Shown: piece after piece, positions 45,265 to 56,284 of the stretch
Layout: each line of letters opens with the position of its first letter
How positions within the stretch are numbered: position 1 is the first letter of the stretch
NCBI GenBank assembly: GCA_011959205.1
Contig: BLLV01000038.1
Span: 1-56,330 of the forward strand
Origin: Bacteroidaceae bacterium
Lineage (GTDB): Bacteria > Bacteroidota > Bacteroidia > Bacteroidales > Bacteroidaceae
Direction: 5' to 3'
DNA: 56,330 nucleotides
The notes under the pieces: model-generated
What the model was told of the DNA's origin: nothing
Seen by the model: the letters and a program-made list of their open reading frames with translations, nothing else
The model's database searches: none
Program-made: the position numbers and the translations under genes

Positions 45265-46163
45265 GCGTAAATATCGGCAATTTAAAGCTTTGTAACCCGG
45301 TTATGACAGCATCGGGTACCTTTGGATACGGAAAAGAGTATGAGGACTTTGTAGACCTCGAAAAGATTGGTGGCATCATTGTAAAAGGGACTACCCTCCA
45401 TCATCGTGAGGGTAATCCTTACCCACGTATGGCGGAGACCCCTATGGGGATGCTTAATGCGGTAGGATTACAGAATAAAGGGGTGGATTATTTTGTTGAA
45501 CACATCTATCCACAGATAAAGGATATTCATACTAATATGATTGTTAATGTCTCCGGATCTGCTGTAGAGGATTATGTGAAGACTGCCGGAATCATCAACG
45601 AGCTGGATCATATTCCCGCTATAGAATTGAATATCTCATGCCCTAATGTAAAGCAGGGCGGTATGGCCTTCGGGGTTTCTGCATGCGGGTGTTCCGAGGT
45701 TGTAAAAGCGGTACGTAATGTATATAAAAAGACACTGATCGTAAAACTATCTCCCAATGTGACAGATATCACAGAAATAGCACGTGCAGCCGAGGCTTCC
45801 GGTGCGGACAGCGTATCTCTGATCAATACCCTGCTGGGGATGGCTGTCGATGCTGAAAAGCGTCGGCCTGTACTTTCCACTATAACCGGCGGCATGAGTG
45901 GAGCTGCTGTGAAACCAATAGCATTGCGTATGGTATGGCAAGTTGCTAAAGCGGTAAATATTCCTGTCATTGGACTGGGGGGGATCATGGGCTGGAAGGA
46001 TGCTGTGGAGTTTATGCTGGCAGGTGCCACCGCAATACAGATAGGTACTGCCAACTTTATAGACCCGGCTATAACTGTCAAAGTTTCAGAAGGGATAAAT
46101 GACTATCTGGAACGTCATGGATATACATCTGTAAAAGATATAATAGGTGCATTGGAAGTCTGA
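45252..46163 (+). CDS. pyrD: Dihydroorotate dehydrogenase B, catalytic subunit
   Basis: PyrD (class 1B) oxidises dihydroorotate to orotate using FMN, in complex with PyrK. The 303-residue TIM barrel shows [12 protein letters not shown] near the start, [15 protein letters not shown], the [15 protein letters not shown] segment (about residues 128-142), LSPNVTDI, and [19 protein letters not shown] for phosphate binding. It starts inside the end of pyrK, and the two form an operon with a strong terminator. Confidence 0.97.
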   Translation: MADLSVNIGNLKLCNPVMTASGTFGYGKEYEDFVDLEKIGGIIVKGTTLHHREGNPYPRMAETPMGMLNAVGLQNKGVDYFVEHIYPQIKDIHTNMIVNVSGSAVEDYVKTAGIINELDHIPAIELNISCPNVKQGGMAFGVSACGCSEVVKAVRNVYKKTLIVKLSPNVTDITEIARAAEASGADSVSLINTLLGMAVDAEKRRPVLSTITGGMSGAAVKPIALRMVWQVAKAVNIPVIGLGGIMGWKDAVEFMLAGATAIQIGTANFIDPAITVKVSEGINDYLERHGYTSVKDIIGALEV

Positions 46164-46184
46164 CAATTTTATCTTTTAAATGAT

Positions 46185-46239
46185 AGCCCTGCAAGAGTGG
46201 AAATAAATAAACCGAAGCCTTTCTTGCAGGGCTTTTTTT
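46185..46239 (+). terminator. Terminator of pyrK-pyrD
   Basis: Perfect 12-bp arms AGCCCTGCAAGA (46185-46196) and TCTTGCAGGGCT (46222-46233) followed by a T-run, 22 bases past the pyrD stop. Confidence 0.88.
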
Positions 46240-46420
46240 ATAACCTTCTCCAGATGGAATGAGCCGGAAAATAGTTGCTGCTGCAACTTAGGACAAGGGT
46301 ATAAAATGATAACTTCAATTATTTTTCTCGATGAAATGGTTCGTTTTTGAAAAAGAAAGGTGGAAAATCGCTTGGAAAAGCTTTGTCAGTATGTAAGGGA
46401 AGGGAAGATGAGCATAGGTG

Positions 46421-46449
46421 CCCTTTAAGGAGGAAACATCCTTTAAGGG
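46421..46449. repeat. Inverted repeat built from two CCTTTAAGG palindromes
   Basis: CCCTTTAAGGA (46421-46431) and TCCTTTAAGGG (46439-46449) are perfect 11-bp arms around a 7-base loop. Each arm contains CCTTTAAGG, itself a palindrome, so the motif is also a direct repeat. There is no T-run, so a protein site is as likely as a terminator. Confidence 0.5.
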
Positions 46450-46465
46450 AGATTTAAGCAAAAGA

Positions 46466-46508
46466 AAAGAGGTAAAAGCCATGCTCACCACAAAGCTCTT
46501 ACCTCTTT
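46466..46508 (-). terminator. Terminator of trmD
   Basis: Arms 46466-46479 and 46495-46508 (AAAGAGGTAAAAGC / GCTCTTACCTCTTT, one mismatch). On the minus strand it runs into a T-rich stretch. It lies 18 bases past the trmD stop. Confidence 0.75.
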
Positions 46509-46526
46509 ATTATTTATCTATATTTT

Positions 46527-47201
46527 TTATTTCAACAAATCGGGTCTTAGCCGCTGTGTCCTTTCTAAGGACTGCTGAAGTTCCCATTCTTTAATCTTGG
46601 CTTCGTGTCCGGATAACAACACATCGGGAACTTGCCATCCTTTGTACTCTGCAGGGCGGGTATATACAGGAGCGGCTAACAGATTGTCTTGAAAAGAATC
46701 GGACAATGCCGATTGTTCATCAGAAATGACTCCAGGGATAATACGAACTACCGCATCAGCGATAACGGCGGCAGCCAGCTCCCCACCTGTCAAAACATAG
46801 TCACCGATACTGATTTCTTTCGTAATGAAATGTTCACGTATTCTATAGTCTATCCCCTTAAAATGACCGCATAGAATAATCAAATTCTTCGCCAGTGAAA
46901 GTGAGTTGGCCATCGGCTGGTTAAACTGTTCTCCATCTGGAGATGTAAATATTATTTCGTCATACTCGCGTTCTGTTTTCAAGGCTGAGATGCATCGGTC
47001 TATCGGTTCAATCTTCATCACCATGCCGGCAAATCCGCCAAAGGGATAATCATCGACTTTGCGATAACGGTCGTATGCGTAATCGCGCAGATTGTGTATA
47101 TGTATTTCTGCAATTCCTTTTTTCTGCGCCCGGCTCATGATGGAGCAGTTGAAGAAGCCTTCTAGCATCTCGGGTAAAACGGTAATGATGTCTATTCTCA
47201 T
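46527..47201 (-). CDS. trmD: tRNA (guanine(37)-N1)-methyltransferase
   Basis: TrmD methylates G37 next to the anticodon, preventing frameshifts. The 224-residue protein has the SPOUT knot motifs: [14 protein letters not shown] at the start, [32 protein letters not shown] (about residues 112-126) and [14 protein letters not shown] (about 131-144). It is divergent from ligA, with 97 bases between the starts. Confidence 0.97.
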   Translation of the reverse strand: MRIDIITVLPEMLEGFFNCSIMSRAQKKGIAEIHIHNLRDYAYDRYRKVDDYPFGGFAGMVMKIEPIDRCISALKTEREYDEIIFTSPDGEQFNQPMANSLSLAKNLIILCGHFKGIDYRIREHFITKEISIGDYVLTGGELAAAVIADAVVRIIPGVISDEQSALSDSFQDNLLAAPVYTRPAEYKGWQVPDVLLSGHEAKIKEWELQQSLERTQRLRPDLLK

Positions 47202-47226
47202 ATTCGGTTATTTTTTGCAAAAGTAG

Positions 47227-49296
<2,070 letters not shown>

Positions 49297-49298
49297 CT

Positions 49299-49344
49299 TT
49301 TTAGCGAGTATAAAGTAAAAATCGTGTGATTTTTATCGCTAAAA
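49299..49344. terminator. Nested inverted repeat after ligA
   Basis: Outer arms TTTTAGCGA (49299-49307) and TCGCTAAAA (49336-49344), and an inner stem AAAAATC / GATTTTT (about 49317-49334) around GTGT. It starts three bases past the ligA stop and may end its transcript or act on dapA. Confidence 0.5.
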
Positions 49345-49357
49345 CAGAAAATATTCG

Positions 49358-49365
49358 TACTTTTG
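49358..49365 (+). promoter_or_regulatory. -7 box of the dapA promoter
   Basis: TACTTTTG, an exact TAnnTTTG match, 32 bases before the dapA ATG. Confidence 0.5.
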
Positions 49366-49397
49366 TAGGCTATTAAATAAGAATTTATAATTCATTT

Positions 49398-50291
49398 ATG
49401 ATACAGACAAGATTAAAAGGCATGGGAGTAGCGTTGATTACTCCTTTCAAGGAAGATGATAGCGTTGATTATGAAGCGTTACTTCGTCTGGTTGATTACC
49501 AGCTTCAAAATGGAACAGATTTTTTGTGCGTGTTGGGAACCACGGCTGAGACCCCGACTTTGACTAAAGAAGAAAAAGACAAGATAAAACGTTTGATAAT
49601 CGAAAGAGTGAATGGACGTATCCCTATTCTGCTGGGGGTTGGCAGCAACTGTACCCGCACTGTTGTGGAAACGCTGAGGAATGATGATATGACAGGAGTT
49701 GATGCCGTGCTTGTGGCTGTACCTTATTATAACAAACCTTCTCAGGAAGGTATTTACCAACACTATAAAGCGATTGCCGAAGCGACGGATCTTCCCGTGG
49801 TTCTTTATAACGTGCCGGGACGTACCGGTGTGAACATGACTGCCGAGACTACCTTGCGTCTGGCCCGCGACTTCAAGAATATTATCGCGATCAAGGAGGC
49901 TTCAGGTAATATTACTCAGATGGATGATATCATCAAGAATAAGCCGGCTAATTTTGATGTGATTTCGGGTGATGACGGCATTACATTTCCTTTGATTACT
50001 TTGGGCGCTGTAGGGGTTATCTCGGTTATTGGCAATGCGTTTCCGCGTGAGTTCAGCCGCATGACCCGTTTGGCATTGCAAGGTGATTTTGCGAATGCAT
50101 TGACTATTCATCATAAATTTACGGAATTGTTCAGCCTGTTGTTTGTAGACGGCAATCCTGCCGGGGTGAAAGCCATGTTGAATGTAATGGGGCTGATTGA
50201 AAACAAATTGCGTTTGCCGCTTGTGCCGACCCGTATCACAACGTTCGAAAAGATGCGTGCTATCTTGGATGAATTGAAGATTAAATGCTGA
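49398..50291 (+). CDS. dapA: 4-hydroxy-tetrahydrodipicolinate synthase
   Basis: DapA condenses pyruvate with aspartate semialdehyde, the first step of the lysine and diaminopimelate branch that feeds the cell wall. The 297-residue barrel has GTTAETPTL (pyruvate binding, about residues 47-55), the tyrosine in LYNVPGRTG (about 137-145), the Schiff-base lysine in IAIKEASGN (about 165-173) and VISGDDG. Other lysine pathway genes are not adjacent. It ends in a strong terminator. Confidence 0.97.
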   Translation: MIQTRLKGMGVALITPFKEDDSVDYEALLRLVDYQLQNGTDFLCVLGTTAETPTLTKEEKDKIKRLIIERVNGRIPILLGVGSNCTRTVVETLRNDDMTGVDAVLVAVPYYNKPSQEGIYQHYKAIAEATDLPVVLYNVPGRTGVNMTAETTLRLARDFKNIIAIKEASGNITQMDDIIKNKPANFDVISGDDGITFPLITLGAVGVISVIGNAFPREFSRMTRLALQGDFANALTIHHKFTELFSLLFVDGNPAGVKAMLNVMGLIENKLRLPLVPTRITTFEKMRAILDELKIKC

Positions 50292-50315
50292 TAAAGGAAT
50301 TCTTTTAAATTAAAT

Positions 50316-50358
50316 AAGACTGGTGTTTCTGGTATGAGGGACACCAGTCTTTTTTTAT
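50316..50358 (+). terminator. Terminator of dapA
   Basis: Perfect 11-bp arms AAGACTGGTGT (50316-50326) and ACACCAGTCTT (50341-50351), then a T-run, 24 bases past the dapA stop. Confidence 0.88.
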
Positions 50359-50699
50359 AGGCTGTTCCCGCTCGATACAAAGCAGGGTGTTTTCACGGGA
50401 TATGATTTTCCGATTGTAGTAAAAAGACCAAGACCTTTGATGACTTTGACCATGATTTCACATACGTACGCATAAGCCTGTACATACGTATGCATAGGCC
50501 TGCGTATACGTATGTGTAGCCCCCTGCGGACGTACGTGTATCACTATTCCAGGTATTTCTGAATCTTTTTCAAACCGTTTACCTTGCAGCAAACAAATTG
50601 TCTGAATAATTTTCAGGCATCCTTTTTCGTTTTTTTGTGTGAACCATCTTTTTATCTGTTTTGTTGCATTATTAGTATAAACCTTAAAAATGAAAAGAT
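50359..50699. other. Gene-free region between dapA and the small ORF
   Basis: Apart from the palindrome-rich tandem repeat at 50459-50530 I see no gene or RNA here. The right part is AT-rich and should hold the promoter of the small ORF, but no exact TAnnTTTG box is well placed. Confidence 0.45.
50459..50530. repeat. Degenerate tandem repeat of TACGTA-type palindromes
   Basis: About four imperfect units of 21-24 bases, each with a palindromic core and, in the first three, a CCTG end: CATACGTACGCATAAGCCTG, then TACATACGTATGCATAGGCCTG-like, then CGTATACGTATGTGTAG, then CGGACGTACGTGTATC. A further short CGTACATCCGTACG occurs at 50929-50944. The cores (ACGTACG, ATACGTAT) are self-complementary. 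It lies in the 408 gene-free bases between dapA and the small ORF. Confidence 0.65.
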
Positions 50700-50870
50700 A
50701 TGGATAAAGAAGAAAAGAAAAAAATAGAACAAAAGGATGAACTGGCGAATAGTGCTCAGCGGTATCCTGTTGAACAAGTGTCCAATACCGGTAAACCTAC
50801 CAAGAAGCAGGTGCAAGCAGCGGTAAAAGAGTTGAATCCAGATGTGAACAGTTTGGGGAGTAGAGGATGA
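50700..50870 (+). CDS. Small charged hypothetical protein, possibly frameshifted
   Basis: A 56-codon frame begins MDKEEKKKIEQKDELA, continues with NTGKPTKKQVQAAVKEL and ends PDVNSLGSRG. The charged, coding-like composition, the GGTAAACCT-type codons and the terminator 80 bases later support a real small gene. I do not recognise the family. Directly after the stop, the frame one base later reads DDLKEVFPGELKDVIAMFKN and then stops at 50929, which also looks coding; one inserted or lost base near 50865 could have split a protein of about 76 residues. Confidence 0.55.
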   Translation: MDKEEKKKIEQKDELANSAQRYPVEQVSNTGKPTKKQVQAAVKELNPDVNSLGSRG

Positions 50871-50950
50871 TTTAAAAGAAGTATTTCCGGGAGAATTGAA
50901 GGATGTAATTGCAATGTTCAAGAATTGAGATCCGTACATCCGTACGAATC

Positions 50951-50992
50951 AAAAAAAAGTTCCGTTGGTATGCAGCTACGGGACTTTTTTTC
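50951..50992. terminator. Terminator between the small ORF and aspS
   Basis: Arms 50951-50965 (A-run then GTTCCGT) and 50978-50992 (ACGGGAC then T-run), one G:U pair. Works in both directions in principle; it closes the small ORF unit. Confidence 0.75.
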
Positions 50993-51003
50993 TTGTAGGC
51001 GGT

Positions 51004-51034
51004 TTTGTACAATGGAAAACATATCGTACCTTTG
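51004..51034 (+). promoter_or_regulatory. sigma-ABfr promoter of aspS
   Basis: TTTG at 51004-51007 and TACCTTTG at 51027-51034 are 19 bases apart, an exact match to the Bacteroidetes pattern. The ATG at 51064 follows 29 bases later. Confidence 0.75.
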
Positions 51035-51063
51035 CCAAACAATTGATTAAATTTAAAGAATAT

Positions 51064-52827
51064 ATGTTCAGAAGTCATACTTGCGGAGAGCTCAGACTTT
51101 CCGATGCAGGCAAAAGTGTAACGTTGGCAGGTTGGGTACAGCGTGCACGTAAAATGGGGGGGATGACGTTTGTCGATCTCCGCGACCGTTACGGTATTAC
51201 CCAATTGGTATTCAACGATGCGGTGAATGCCGAACTTTGTGAACGTGCCAATCACTTGGGGCGTGAATTTGTTATTCAAATAACCGGTGAGGTGAACGAA
51301 CGTTCAAATAAGAATATGAATATTCCCACGGGTGAAATTGAAATTATCGTATCGGAATTGAATGTACTTAATGCAGCGGTGACTCCTCCTTTCACGATAG
51401 AAGATAACAGTGATGGAGGTGATGATATCCGTATGAAGTTCCGTTATTTGGATTTACGCCGTAATTGTGTACGCAAAAATTTGGAACTCCGTCATAAAAT
51501 GACAATGGAGGTGCGCCGATATTTGGACAGCAAAGGATTTCTGGAAGTAGAAACTCCTATGTTGGTAGGTTCCACTCCTGAAGGAGCCCGTGACTTTGTT
51601 GTTCCTTCACGTATGAACCCGGGACAGTTTTATGCATTGCCGCAGTCTCCGCAAACACTGAAGCAATTGCTGATGGTTTCCGGTTTCGATCGTTACTTCC
51701 AGATTGTAAAGTGTTTCCGTGATGAAGATCTTCGTGCAGACCGTCAGCCTGAGTTTACTCAGATAGACTGTGAGATGAGTTTTGTTGAACAGGAAGATAT
51801 CATTTCCACTTTCGAAGGAATGGCAAAACATTTGTTCAAGGAATTACGCGGAGTTGAGCTGAGCGAACCGTTCCTGCGTATGACATGGGCCGATGCCATG
51901 AAATATTACGGTAGTGATAAACCGGATTTGCGTTTCGGCATGAAGTTTGTGGAGTTGATGGATATCATGAAAGGTCATGGTTTCTCTGTTTTTGATGATG
52001 CAGCATATATTGGTGGTATCTGTGCGGAAGGTGCCGCAAGTTATACCCGTAAACAGTTAGACCAATTAACCGAATTTGTCAAAAGGCCTCAGATCGGTGC
52101 GAAAGGTATGGTTTACGCCCGTGTGGAAGGTGATGGCAATGTAAAATCCAGCGTAGACAAATTCTATTCACAGGAAGTACTTCAGCAGATGAAGGAAGCT
52201 TTCGGTGCCAAACCGGGTGACTTGATCCTGATTCTGAGCGGTCCTGACGCCATGAAGACCCGTAAGCAGTTATGTGAACTCCGTCTGGAAGTGGGACGTC
52301 AGCTGGGGCTGCGTGACAAGAATAAATTTGCTTGTCTGTGGATCGTTGATTTCCCGATGTTTGAGTGGAGTGAAGAAGAAGGCCGTCTGATGGCCATGCA
52401 CCATCCGTTCACTCATCCGAAAGAAGAAGATATTCCTTTGTTAGATACAGATCCGGCTGCTGTTCGTGCCGATGCTTATGATATGGTAGTAAACGGTGTG
52501 GAAGTAGGAGGCGGTTCAATTCGTATCCATGATTCACAATTACAGGCCAAGATGTTTGAGATTTTGGGCTTTACTCCGGAAAGAGCACAGGAACAATTCG
52601 GTTTCCTGATGAATGCATTCAAATACGGAGCACCTCCCCATGGTGGTTTGGCATACGGCCTTGACCGCTGGGTTTCTTTGTTTGCAGGACTTGATAGTAT
52701 CCGTGACTGTATTGCATTCCCTAAAAACAATAGCGGACGCGATGTGATGTTGGATGCTCCCGCTGCTTTGGATCAATCACAATTGGATGAGTTGAACCTG
52801 GCCGTTGATATAAAGGAGGAAAAGTAA
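51064..52827 (+). CDS. aspS: Aspartyl-tRNA synthetase
   Basis: AspS charges tRNA-Asp. The 587-residue length is that of the bacterial form with the GAD insertion domain. It starts with the OB anticodon-binding domain ([22 protein letters not shown]), then class II motifs: [41 protein letters not shown] and [19 protein letters not shown] (motif 2). The GAD domain lies about 290-410. Motif 3 is in [16 protein letters not shown] (about 540-555). The start at 51064 is set by the promoter at 51004-51034; the frame is open upstream through the terminator. Confidence 0.98.
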   Translation: MFRSHTCGELRLSDAGKSVTLAGWVQRARKMGGMTFVDLRDRYGITQLVFNDAVNAELCERANHLGREFVIQITGEVNERSNKNMNIPTGEIEIIVSELNVLNAAVTPPFTIEDNSDGGDDIRMKFRYLDLRRNCVRKNLELRHKMTMEVRRYLDSKGFLEVETPMLVGSTPEGARDFVVPSRMNPGQFYALPQSPQTLKQLLMVSGFDRYFQIVKCFRDEDLRADRQPEFTQIDCEMSFVEQEDIISTFEGMAKHLFKELRGVELSEPFLRMTWADAMKYYGSDKPDLRFGMKFVELMDIMKGHGFSVFDDAAYIGGICAEGAASYTRKQLDQLTEFVKRPQIGAKGMVYARVEGDGNVKSSVDKFYSQEVLQQMKEAFGAKPGDLILILSGPDAMKTRKQLCELRLEVGRQLGLRDKNKFACLWIVDFPMFEWSEEEGRLMAMHHPFTHPKEEDIPLLDTDPAAVRADAYDMVVNGVEVGGGSIRIHDSQLQAKMFEILGFTPERAQEQFGFLMNAFKYGAPPHGGLAYGLDRWVSLFAGLDSIRDCIAFPKNNSGRDVMLDAPAALDQSQLDELNLAVDIKEEK

Positions 52828-52884
52828 GTTTTGTCCGTTTTTACAGAGTCTTGTATAAAAGACTGATAACGGGGTGATCCGGAC

Positions 52885-52932
52885 AAAGCGTAGCGAATGC
52901 TGTTTCAGCCAATTCGCTACGCTTTATCTTTT
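52885..52932 (+). terminator. Terminator of aspS
   Basis: Perfect 14-bp arms AAAGCGTAGCGAAT (52885-52898) and ATTCGCTACGCTTT (52912-52925), loop of 13, followed by ATCTTTT. Confidence 0.85.
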
Positions 52933-53001
52933 GGATTTAAAGAATCCGATACACAGAGGCAGATTACAAACAAATAAAGGAAGCATATAAAAATCAGGCG
53001 T

Positions 53002-53529
53002 ATGAAAGAGAAAAATACGATCAAGATAAAGCGTTATGAATCACCCTGCGGAGTGTTGCTGCTCGGTTCGTTTGGCGAAAAACTCTGCCTGTGTGACTGG
53101 CAAGTGGAAAAACATTGCGATCGTGTGAATCAACGGTTGAAGCGGATATTGTGTGCCGAATTTGAAATAAGTACATCAGAAATAATCGAAGAAGCAATAG
53201 AGCAACTTAACGAGTATTTTGCAGGACAACGCAAAGAATTTGACGTGCCGCTTCTTTTTGCGGGTACGGATTTTCAGAAAACAGTATGGAATGAACTGCT
53301 AAAGATACCTTTCGGCAAGACAATTTCTTACGGTGAAATGGCCAGGCATATCGGGATGCCCCAAGCAGTTCGTGCGGTAGCCAATGCCAATGGTGCAAAC
53401 TCCATATCAATCTTTGCACCTTGTCACCGTGTGATCGGCAGTGACCGCTCGCTGACGGGATATGGAGGCGGACTGTCCGCTAAAAAGTTTTTATTGGAGT
53501 TAGAATCACAGCTCCGGTTCATGCTATGA
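53002..53529 (+). CDS. ogt: Methylated-DNA--[protein]-cysteine S-methyltransferase
   Basis: Removes alkyl groups from O6-alkylguanine in DNA by moving them to its own cysteine. The 175-residue protein has the N-terminal ribonuclease-like domain and the C-terminal domain with FGKTISYGEMARHIG, RAVANANGANSISIFAPCHRVIGSD (acceptor Cys in PCHRV, about residue 139; the Asn/Arg helix precedes it), and GYGGGLSAKKFLLELE at the end. It is single, about 170 bases after aspS, and not linked to an Ada regulator. Confidence 0.95.
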   Translation: MKEKNTIKIKRYESPCGVLLLGSFGEKLCLCDWQVEKHCDRVNQRLKRILCAEFEISTSEIIEEAIEQLNEYFAGQRKEFDVPLLFAGTDFQKTVWNELLKIPFGKTISYGEMARHIGMPQAVRAVANANGANSISIFAPCHRVIGSDRSLTGYGGGLSAKKFLLELESQLRFML

Positions 53530-53566
53530 GCAGACAAGGAATGTTTCCGATGCTGTAATAAACAAC

Positions 53567-53605
53567 AAAAAGGAACGGGTGATGAAAACGCCCTTCCTTT
53601 TTTCC
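53567..53605. terminator. Convergent terminator between ogt and the DUF4251 gene
   Basis: Arms 53567-53579 (AAAAAGGAACGGG) and 53591-53602 (CCCTTCCTTTTT) pair with one bulge, and are flanked by A- and T-runs, so it can serve both genes. Confidence 0.75.
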
Positions 53606-53621
53606 ATATCTTCTTAATGAA

Positions 53622-54212
53622 TCACCATGTTGTTCCTTGGAATACACTACTTTCGTTATAAGGAACCAAATACCCGTTCATTCTCAGTGTGTTACCCGAG
53701 AAATTCGGATCAATAGTAACACTGGCCTGATTTGTTCCGCCAGTCAGTACAATGGAGACGGTGGCCGAAACGGCAATGCCGTTAATTCCATAATTATAGT
53801 GCACATTGCCATCTTTATCCTGACGCATGCTTATTCCATTCACATTTCCCTGAACCGTGACACCTCCCAATCCGTTCGGACTCCAGTTATACACAAAATT
53901 AGTAAAGGCGGTCTGAACGAGACCTTGTCCGTCGTTTACTTCCACATAATTCGTGTTAGAGGAAACAAAACGCATTATTCCGTTACGGAATACCACATTA
54001 TCAGCTTCTAATACAAAAGAACCGCTTTTTAAGGCATCAATTGCTTGGATATAGGATATAGAGTCCTGCTGGGTTTCCAAGGCTTTCTTTTCCTGACGTT
54101 CTTTCTTCCATGCTTCGCGTTTGGCGTCTTCTCTTTGTTTTCTGGTTTGTGCATTTGTTACTCCGCTGAAGCAAACAAGTAACAATGCGGCTAAAAATAA
54201 TACTTTTTTCAT
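53622..54212 (-). CDS. DUF4251 domain-containing exported protein
   Basis: A 196-residue protein with a clear signal peptide (MKKVLFLAALLLVCFSGVTNA). A short charged stretch (KQREDAKREAWKKERQEKKAL) follows, then the beta-rich DUF4251 domain (residues about 55-196) with FVLEADNVVFRNG, RFVSSNTNYVEVNDGQG and RMNGYLVPYNES. The family is Bacteroidetes-specific and of unknown function, thought to be periplasmic. The leader holds a long-range inverted repeat (54217-54228 with 54260-54272, one bulge). No partner gene is nearby. Confidence 0.9.
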   Translation of the reverse strand: MKKVLFLAALLLVCFSGVTNAQTRKQREDAKREAWKKERQEKKALETQQDSISYIQAIDALKSGSFVLEADNVVFRNGIMRFVSSNTNYVEVNDGQGLVQTAFTNFVYNWSPNGLGGVTVQGNVNGISMRQDKDGNVHYNYGINGIAVSATVSIVLTGGTNQASVTIDPNFSGNTLRMNGYLVPYNESSVFQGTTW

Positions 54213-54216
54213 AATT

Positions 54217-54272
54217 AAGCTGTTTAGTAAATCAATAATATCTTTTGAATATTCTGATAACTAAAACAGCTT
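54217..54272. promoter_or_regulatory. Inverted repeat in the leader of the DUF4251 gene
   Basis: AAGCTGTTTAGT (54217-54228) and ACTAAAACAGCTT (54260-54272) are complementary over 12 pairs with one bulged A. It lies just upstream of the minus-strand start codon and could be an operator or a leader hairpin. Confidence 0.35.
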
Positions 54273-54327
54273 TAACCATGAATTGTTTAACAAATATGTG
54301 AATTTATATACCGATAACGGTTTGTAT

Positions 54328-55215
54328 TTAATCTATAAAGCGTCGGGTTAGATTTTCAAACTCATCAATACGCCGGTCACGGAGGAAAGGCCACCAGCGA
54401 CGAACATTCTCGCTACGGGTCATATCCAGTTCCACTACCATGTTTTCTTCATCCATATTGCCGGCTTGTGCCAGTATTTCCCCTTGAGGGCCTGCCACGA
54501 AGCTATTACCCCAAAATTGGATACCATTTGTCTGACCGGAAGGATCGGGTTCATGTCCTACGCGGTTCACGGCGATAACCGGCAGCCCATTTGCCACGGC
54601 ATGGCCACGCTGCACAGTTACCCATGCACCTAGTTGCCGTATTTTCTCTTCTTGAGTGTCTGTGCTTTCCCAACCGATAGCTGTAGGGTATATAAGAATT
54701 TCAGCACCTTTCAGTGCCATCAGACGTGCACCTTCGGGATACCATTGATCCCAGCAAACTTGTACACCTAGTTTTCCCAGTGACGTCTGAATGGGTTCAA
54801 ACCCCAGGTCACCGGGAGTAAAATAGAATTTCTCGTAATAAGCGGGATCATCGGGAATATGCATTTTGCGGTATTTTCCTGCTATACTGCCATCTTTGTC
54901 AAAAACGACGGCTGTATTGTGATATAGTCCCGGAGCACGCTTCTCGAATAACGAAGTAACCAGTACAATGCCGTATCCGGTAGCCAACTCACTGTAGAAA
55001 CCGGTAGAAGGACCGGGAACCGGTTCTGCCAAATCAAACATATCCGTATCTTCTGTCTGACAGAAGTAAGGGGTGTTATGCAACTCCTGCAATATAACCA
55101 GCTGTGCACCTGCTGCCGCCACTTGTTCTATATTGCGGTGCAGTTTGCTCAAATTGTGACGGATATCATTTGTGCATGTCTGCTGGATAATTCCTACTTT
55201 AATTGTTCTTTTCAT
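54328..55215 (-). CDS. aguB: N-carbamoylputrescine amidohydrolase
   Basis: AguB hydrolyses N-carbamoylputrescine to putrescine, CO2 and ammonia, the last step of the agmatine route to polyamines. The 295-residue nitrilase-fold protein has the catalytic Glu in LQELHNTPYF, the Lys in GKYRKMHIPDDP and the Cys in VCWDQWYPEGARLMAL. The ATG at 55215 gives MKRTIKVGIIQQTC; the longer frame to 55263 reaches into aguA. It lies 11 bases downstream of aguA, in one operon. Confidence 0.96.
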   Translation of the reverse strand: MKRTIKVGIIQQTCTNDIRHNLSKLHRNIEQVAAAGAQLVILQELHNTPYFCQTEDTDMFDLAEPVPGPSTGFYSELATGYGIVLVTSLFEKRAPGLYHNTAVVFDKDGSIAGKYRKMHIPDDPAYYEKFYFTPGDLGFEPIQTSLGKLGVQVCWDQWYPEGARLMALKGAEILIYPTAIGWESTDTQEEKIRQLGAWVTVQRGHAVANGLPVIAVNRVGHEPDPSGQTNGIQFWGNSFVAGPQGEILAQAGNMDEENMVVELDMTRSENVRRWWPFLRDRRIDEFENLTRRFID

Positions 55216-55226
55216 ACATATATTTA

Positions 55227-56258
55227 TTAATATACACCTTCGGGATATTGCATGGTGACGCAATGCAGCGAGCCATGTTGCTTTATTAAAGCAGTGCAGT
55301 CAATACCTACGATCTCTCTTCCAGGAAATGCTTCCGCCAATACTTCTTTGGCGCGCATATCATTTACAGAATCAGCATAAGTAGGATAGAGCACGGCTTC
55401 ATTCATTATCAGGAAATTGGCATAAGTTGCCGGCAAACGATGATGTTCCTCATCATAAACAGCACTCGCCATAGGCAGTGGAAGCAGACGGTAGGGCCTG
55501 CCGTCCAAAGTACGGAACGCTTTTAGTTCTTCTTCCATCATTGCCAGTTCTTTATAGTGCTCATCTTTTTCATTGGTGCACTTTACATACGCAATGGTAT
55601 CATCCGGACAGAAACGTGCCAATGTGTCCACATGGCTGTCTGTATCATCACCTGCCAGATAACCGTGTTTCAACCATAGAACCTGTTTTAAACTGAATGT
55701 TTCTTTTAGAAAATCCTCCACTTCCTGTCGGTTCATTTCATTTCTATTTTTAGCCAGCAAGCATTGCTCTGTAGTCAGCAGGCTTCCTTTCCCATCACTT
55801 TCTATGGAACCTCCTTCTAAAATAAAATTCCGGCAGAAAACATATTCACCTTTCAGAACAGAATGGTGAAAATATAGTTCGTCATTAATCCGGTTATCAT
55901 AATTTGCGGCAAACTTCATTCCCCAGCCATTAAAACAGAAATCCAGCAGCAGGGGAGTAGCGTCTTCTTTCAACAGGGTGATAAAAGCATGGTCACGTGC
56001 CCAAGTATCGTTTGTGTTGATTTTTGACGTGACGAGTTTTTGGATATCAGCTCCATGGTTATCTATACGATCTCTTATGGAATCGGGGTCTGGAGCCACA
56101 ATCAACAAATTCTGACGTTTCAAAATCTCATAAGCTATCTTAAGAAAACAGTCATTCACTTCGTCCAACATGTATGCCCAATCTGTGTCTTTATGGGGCC
56201 ACGTTAGTTGAATCAAACTTTGTTTATGCCATTCGGCGGGTAAATAGGACATATTCAT
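55227..56258 (-). CDS. aguA: Agmatine deiminase
   Basis: AguA converts agmatine to N-carbamoylputrescine and ammonia. The 343-residue protein of the guanidino-group modifying fold shows LPAEWHKQSLIQLTWPHKDTDW near the start (typical of the family), NDTWARDHAFITL, EGGSIESDGKGSLLTTEQCLL, the histidine in GDDTDSHVDTLARF and the C-terminal catalytic Cys in GSLHCVTMQYPEG. The ATG at 56258 is used; the next ATG at 56252 is as good, and the frame to 56309 lies before the -7 box. It heads aguA-aguB, giving the cell a putrescine route from arginine via agmatine. Confidence 0.96.
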   Translation of the reverse strand: MNMSYLPAEWHKQSLIQLTWPHKDTDWAYMLDEVNDCFLKIAYEILKRQNLLIVAPDPDSIRDRIDNHGADIQKLVTSKINTNDTWARDHAFITLLKEDATPLLLDFCFNGWGMKFAANYDNRINDELYFHHSVLKGEYVFCRNFILEGGSIESDGKGSLLTTEQCLLAKNRNEMNRQEVEDFLKETFSLKQVLWLKHGYLAGDDTDSHVDTLARFCPDDTIAYVKCTNEKDEHYKELAMMEEELKAFRTLDGRPYRLLPLPMASAVYDEEHHRLPATYANFLIMNEAVLYPTYADSVNDMRAKEVLAEAFPGREIVGIDCTALIKQHGSLHCVTMQYPEGVY

Positions 56259-56276
56259 ATTTTTAAATTTACTTCG

Positions 56277-56284
56277 CAAATATA
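56277..56284 (-). promoter_or_regulatory. -7 box of the aguA-aguB promoter
   Basis: TATATTTG on the minus strand, an exact TAnnTTTG match, 19 bases before the ATG at 56258. A -33 TTTG is not seen at the right spacing. Confidence 0.5.

Larger units (their letters stand above)
46164..46526. other. Intergenic region between convergent pyrD and trmD
   Basis: No gene is supported. It holds the terminators of pyrD (46185-46239) and trmD (46466-46508), and between them an inverted repeat at 46421-46449. The stretch 46240-46420 has no evident feature. Confidence 0.5.

Noticed and set aside
50459..50530. CRISPR-like array
   Set aside because: Units vary and are palindromic throughout, without constant repeats alternating with unique spacers, and there are no cas genes.
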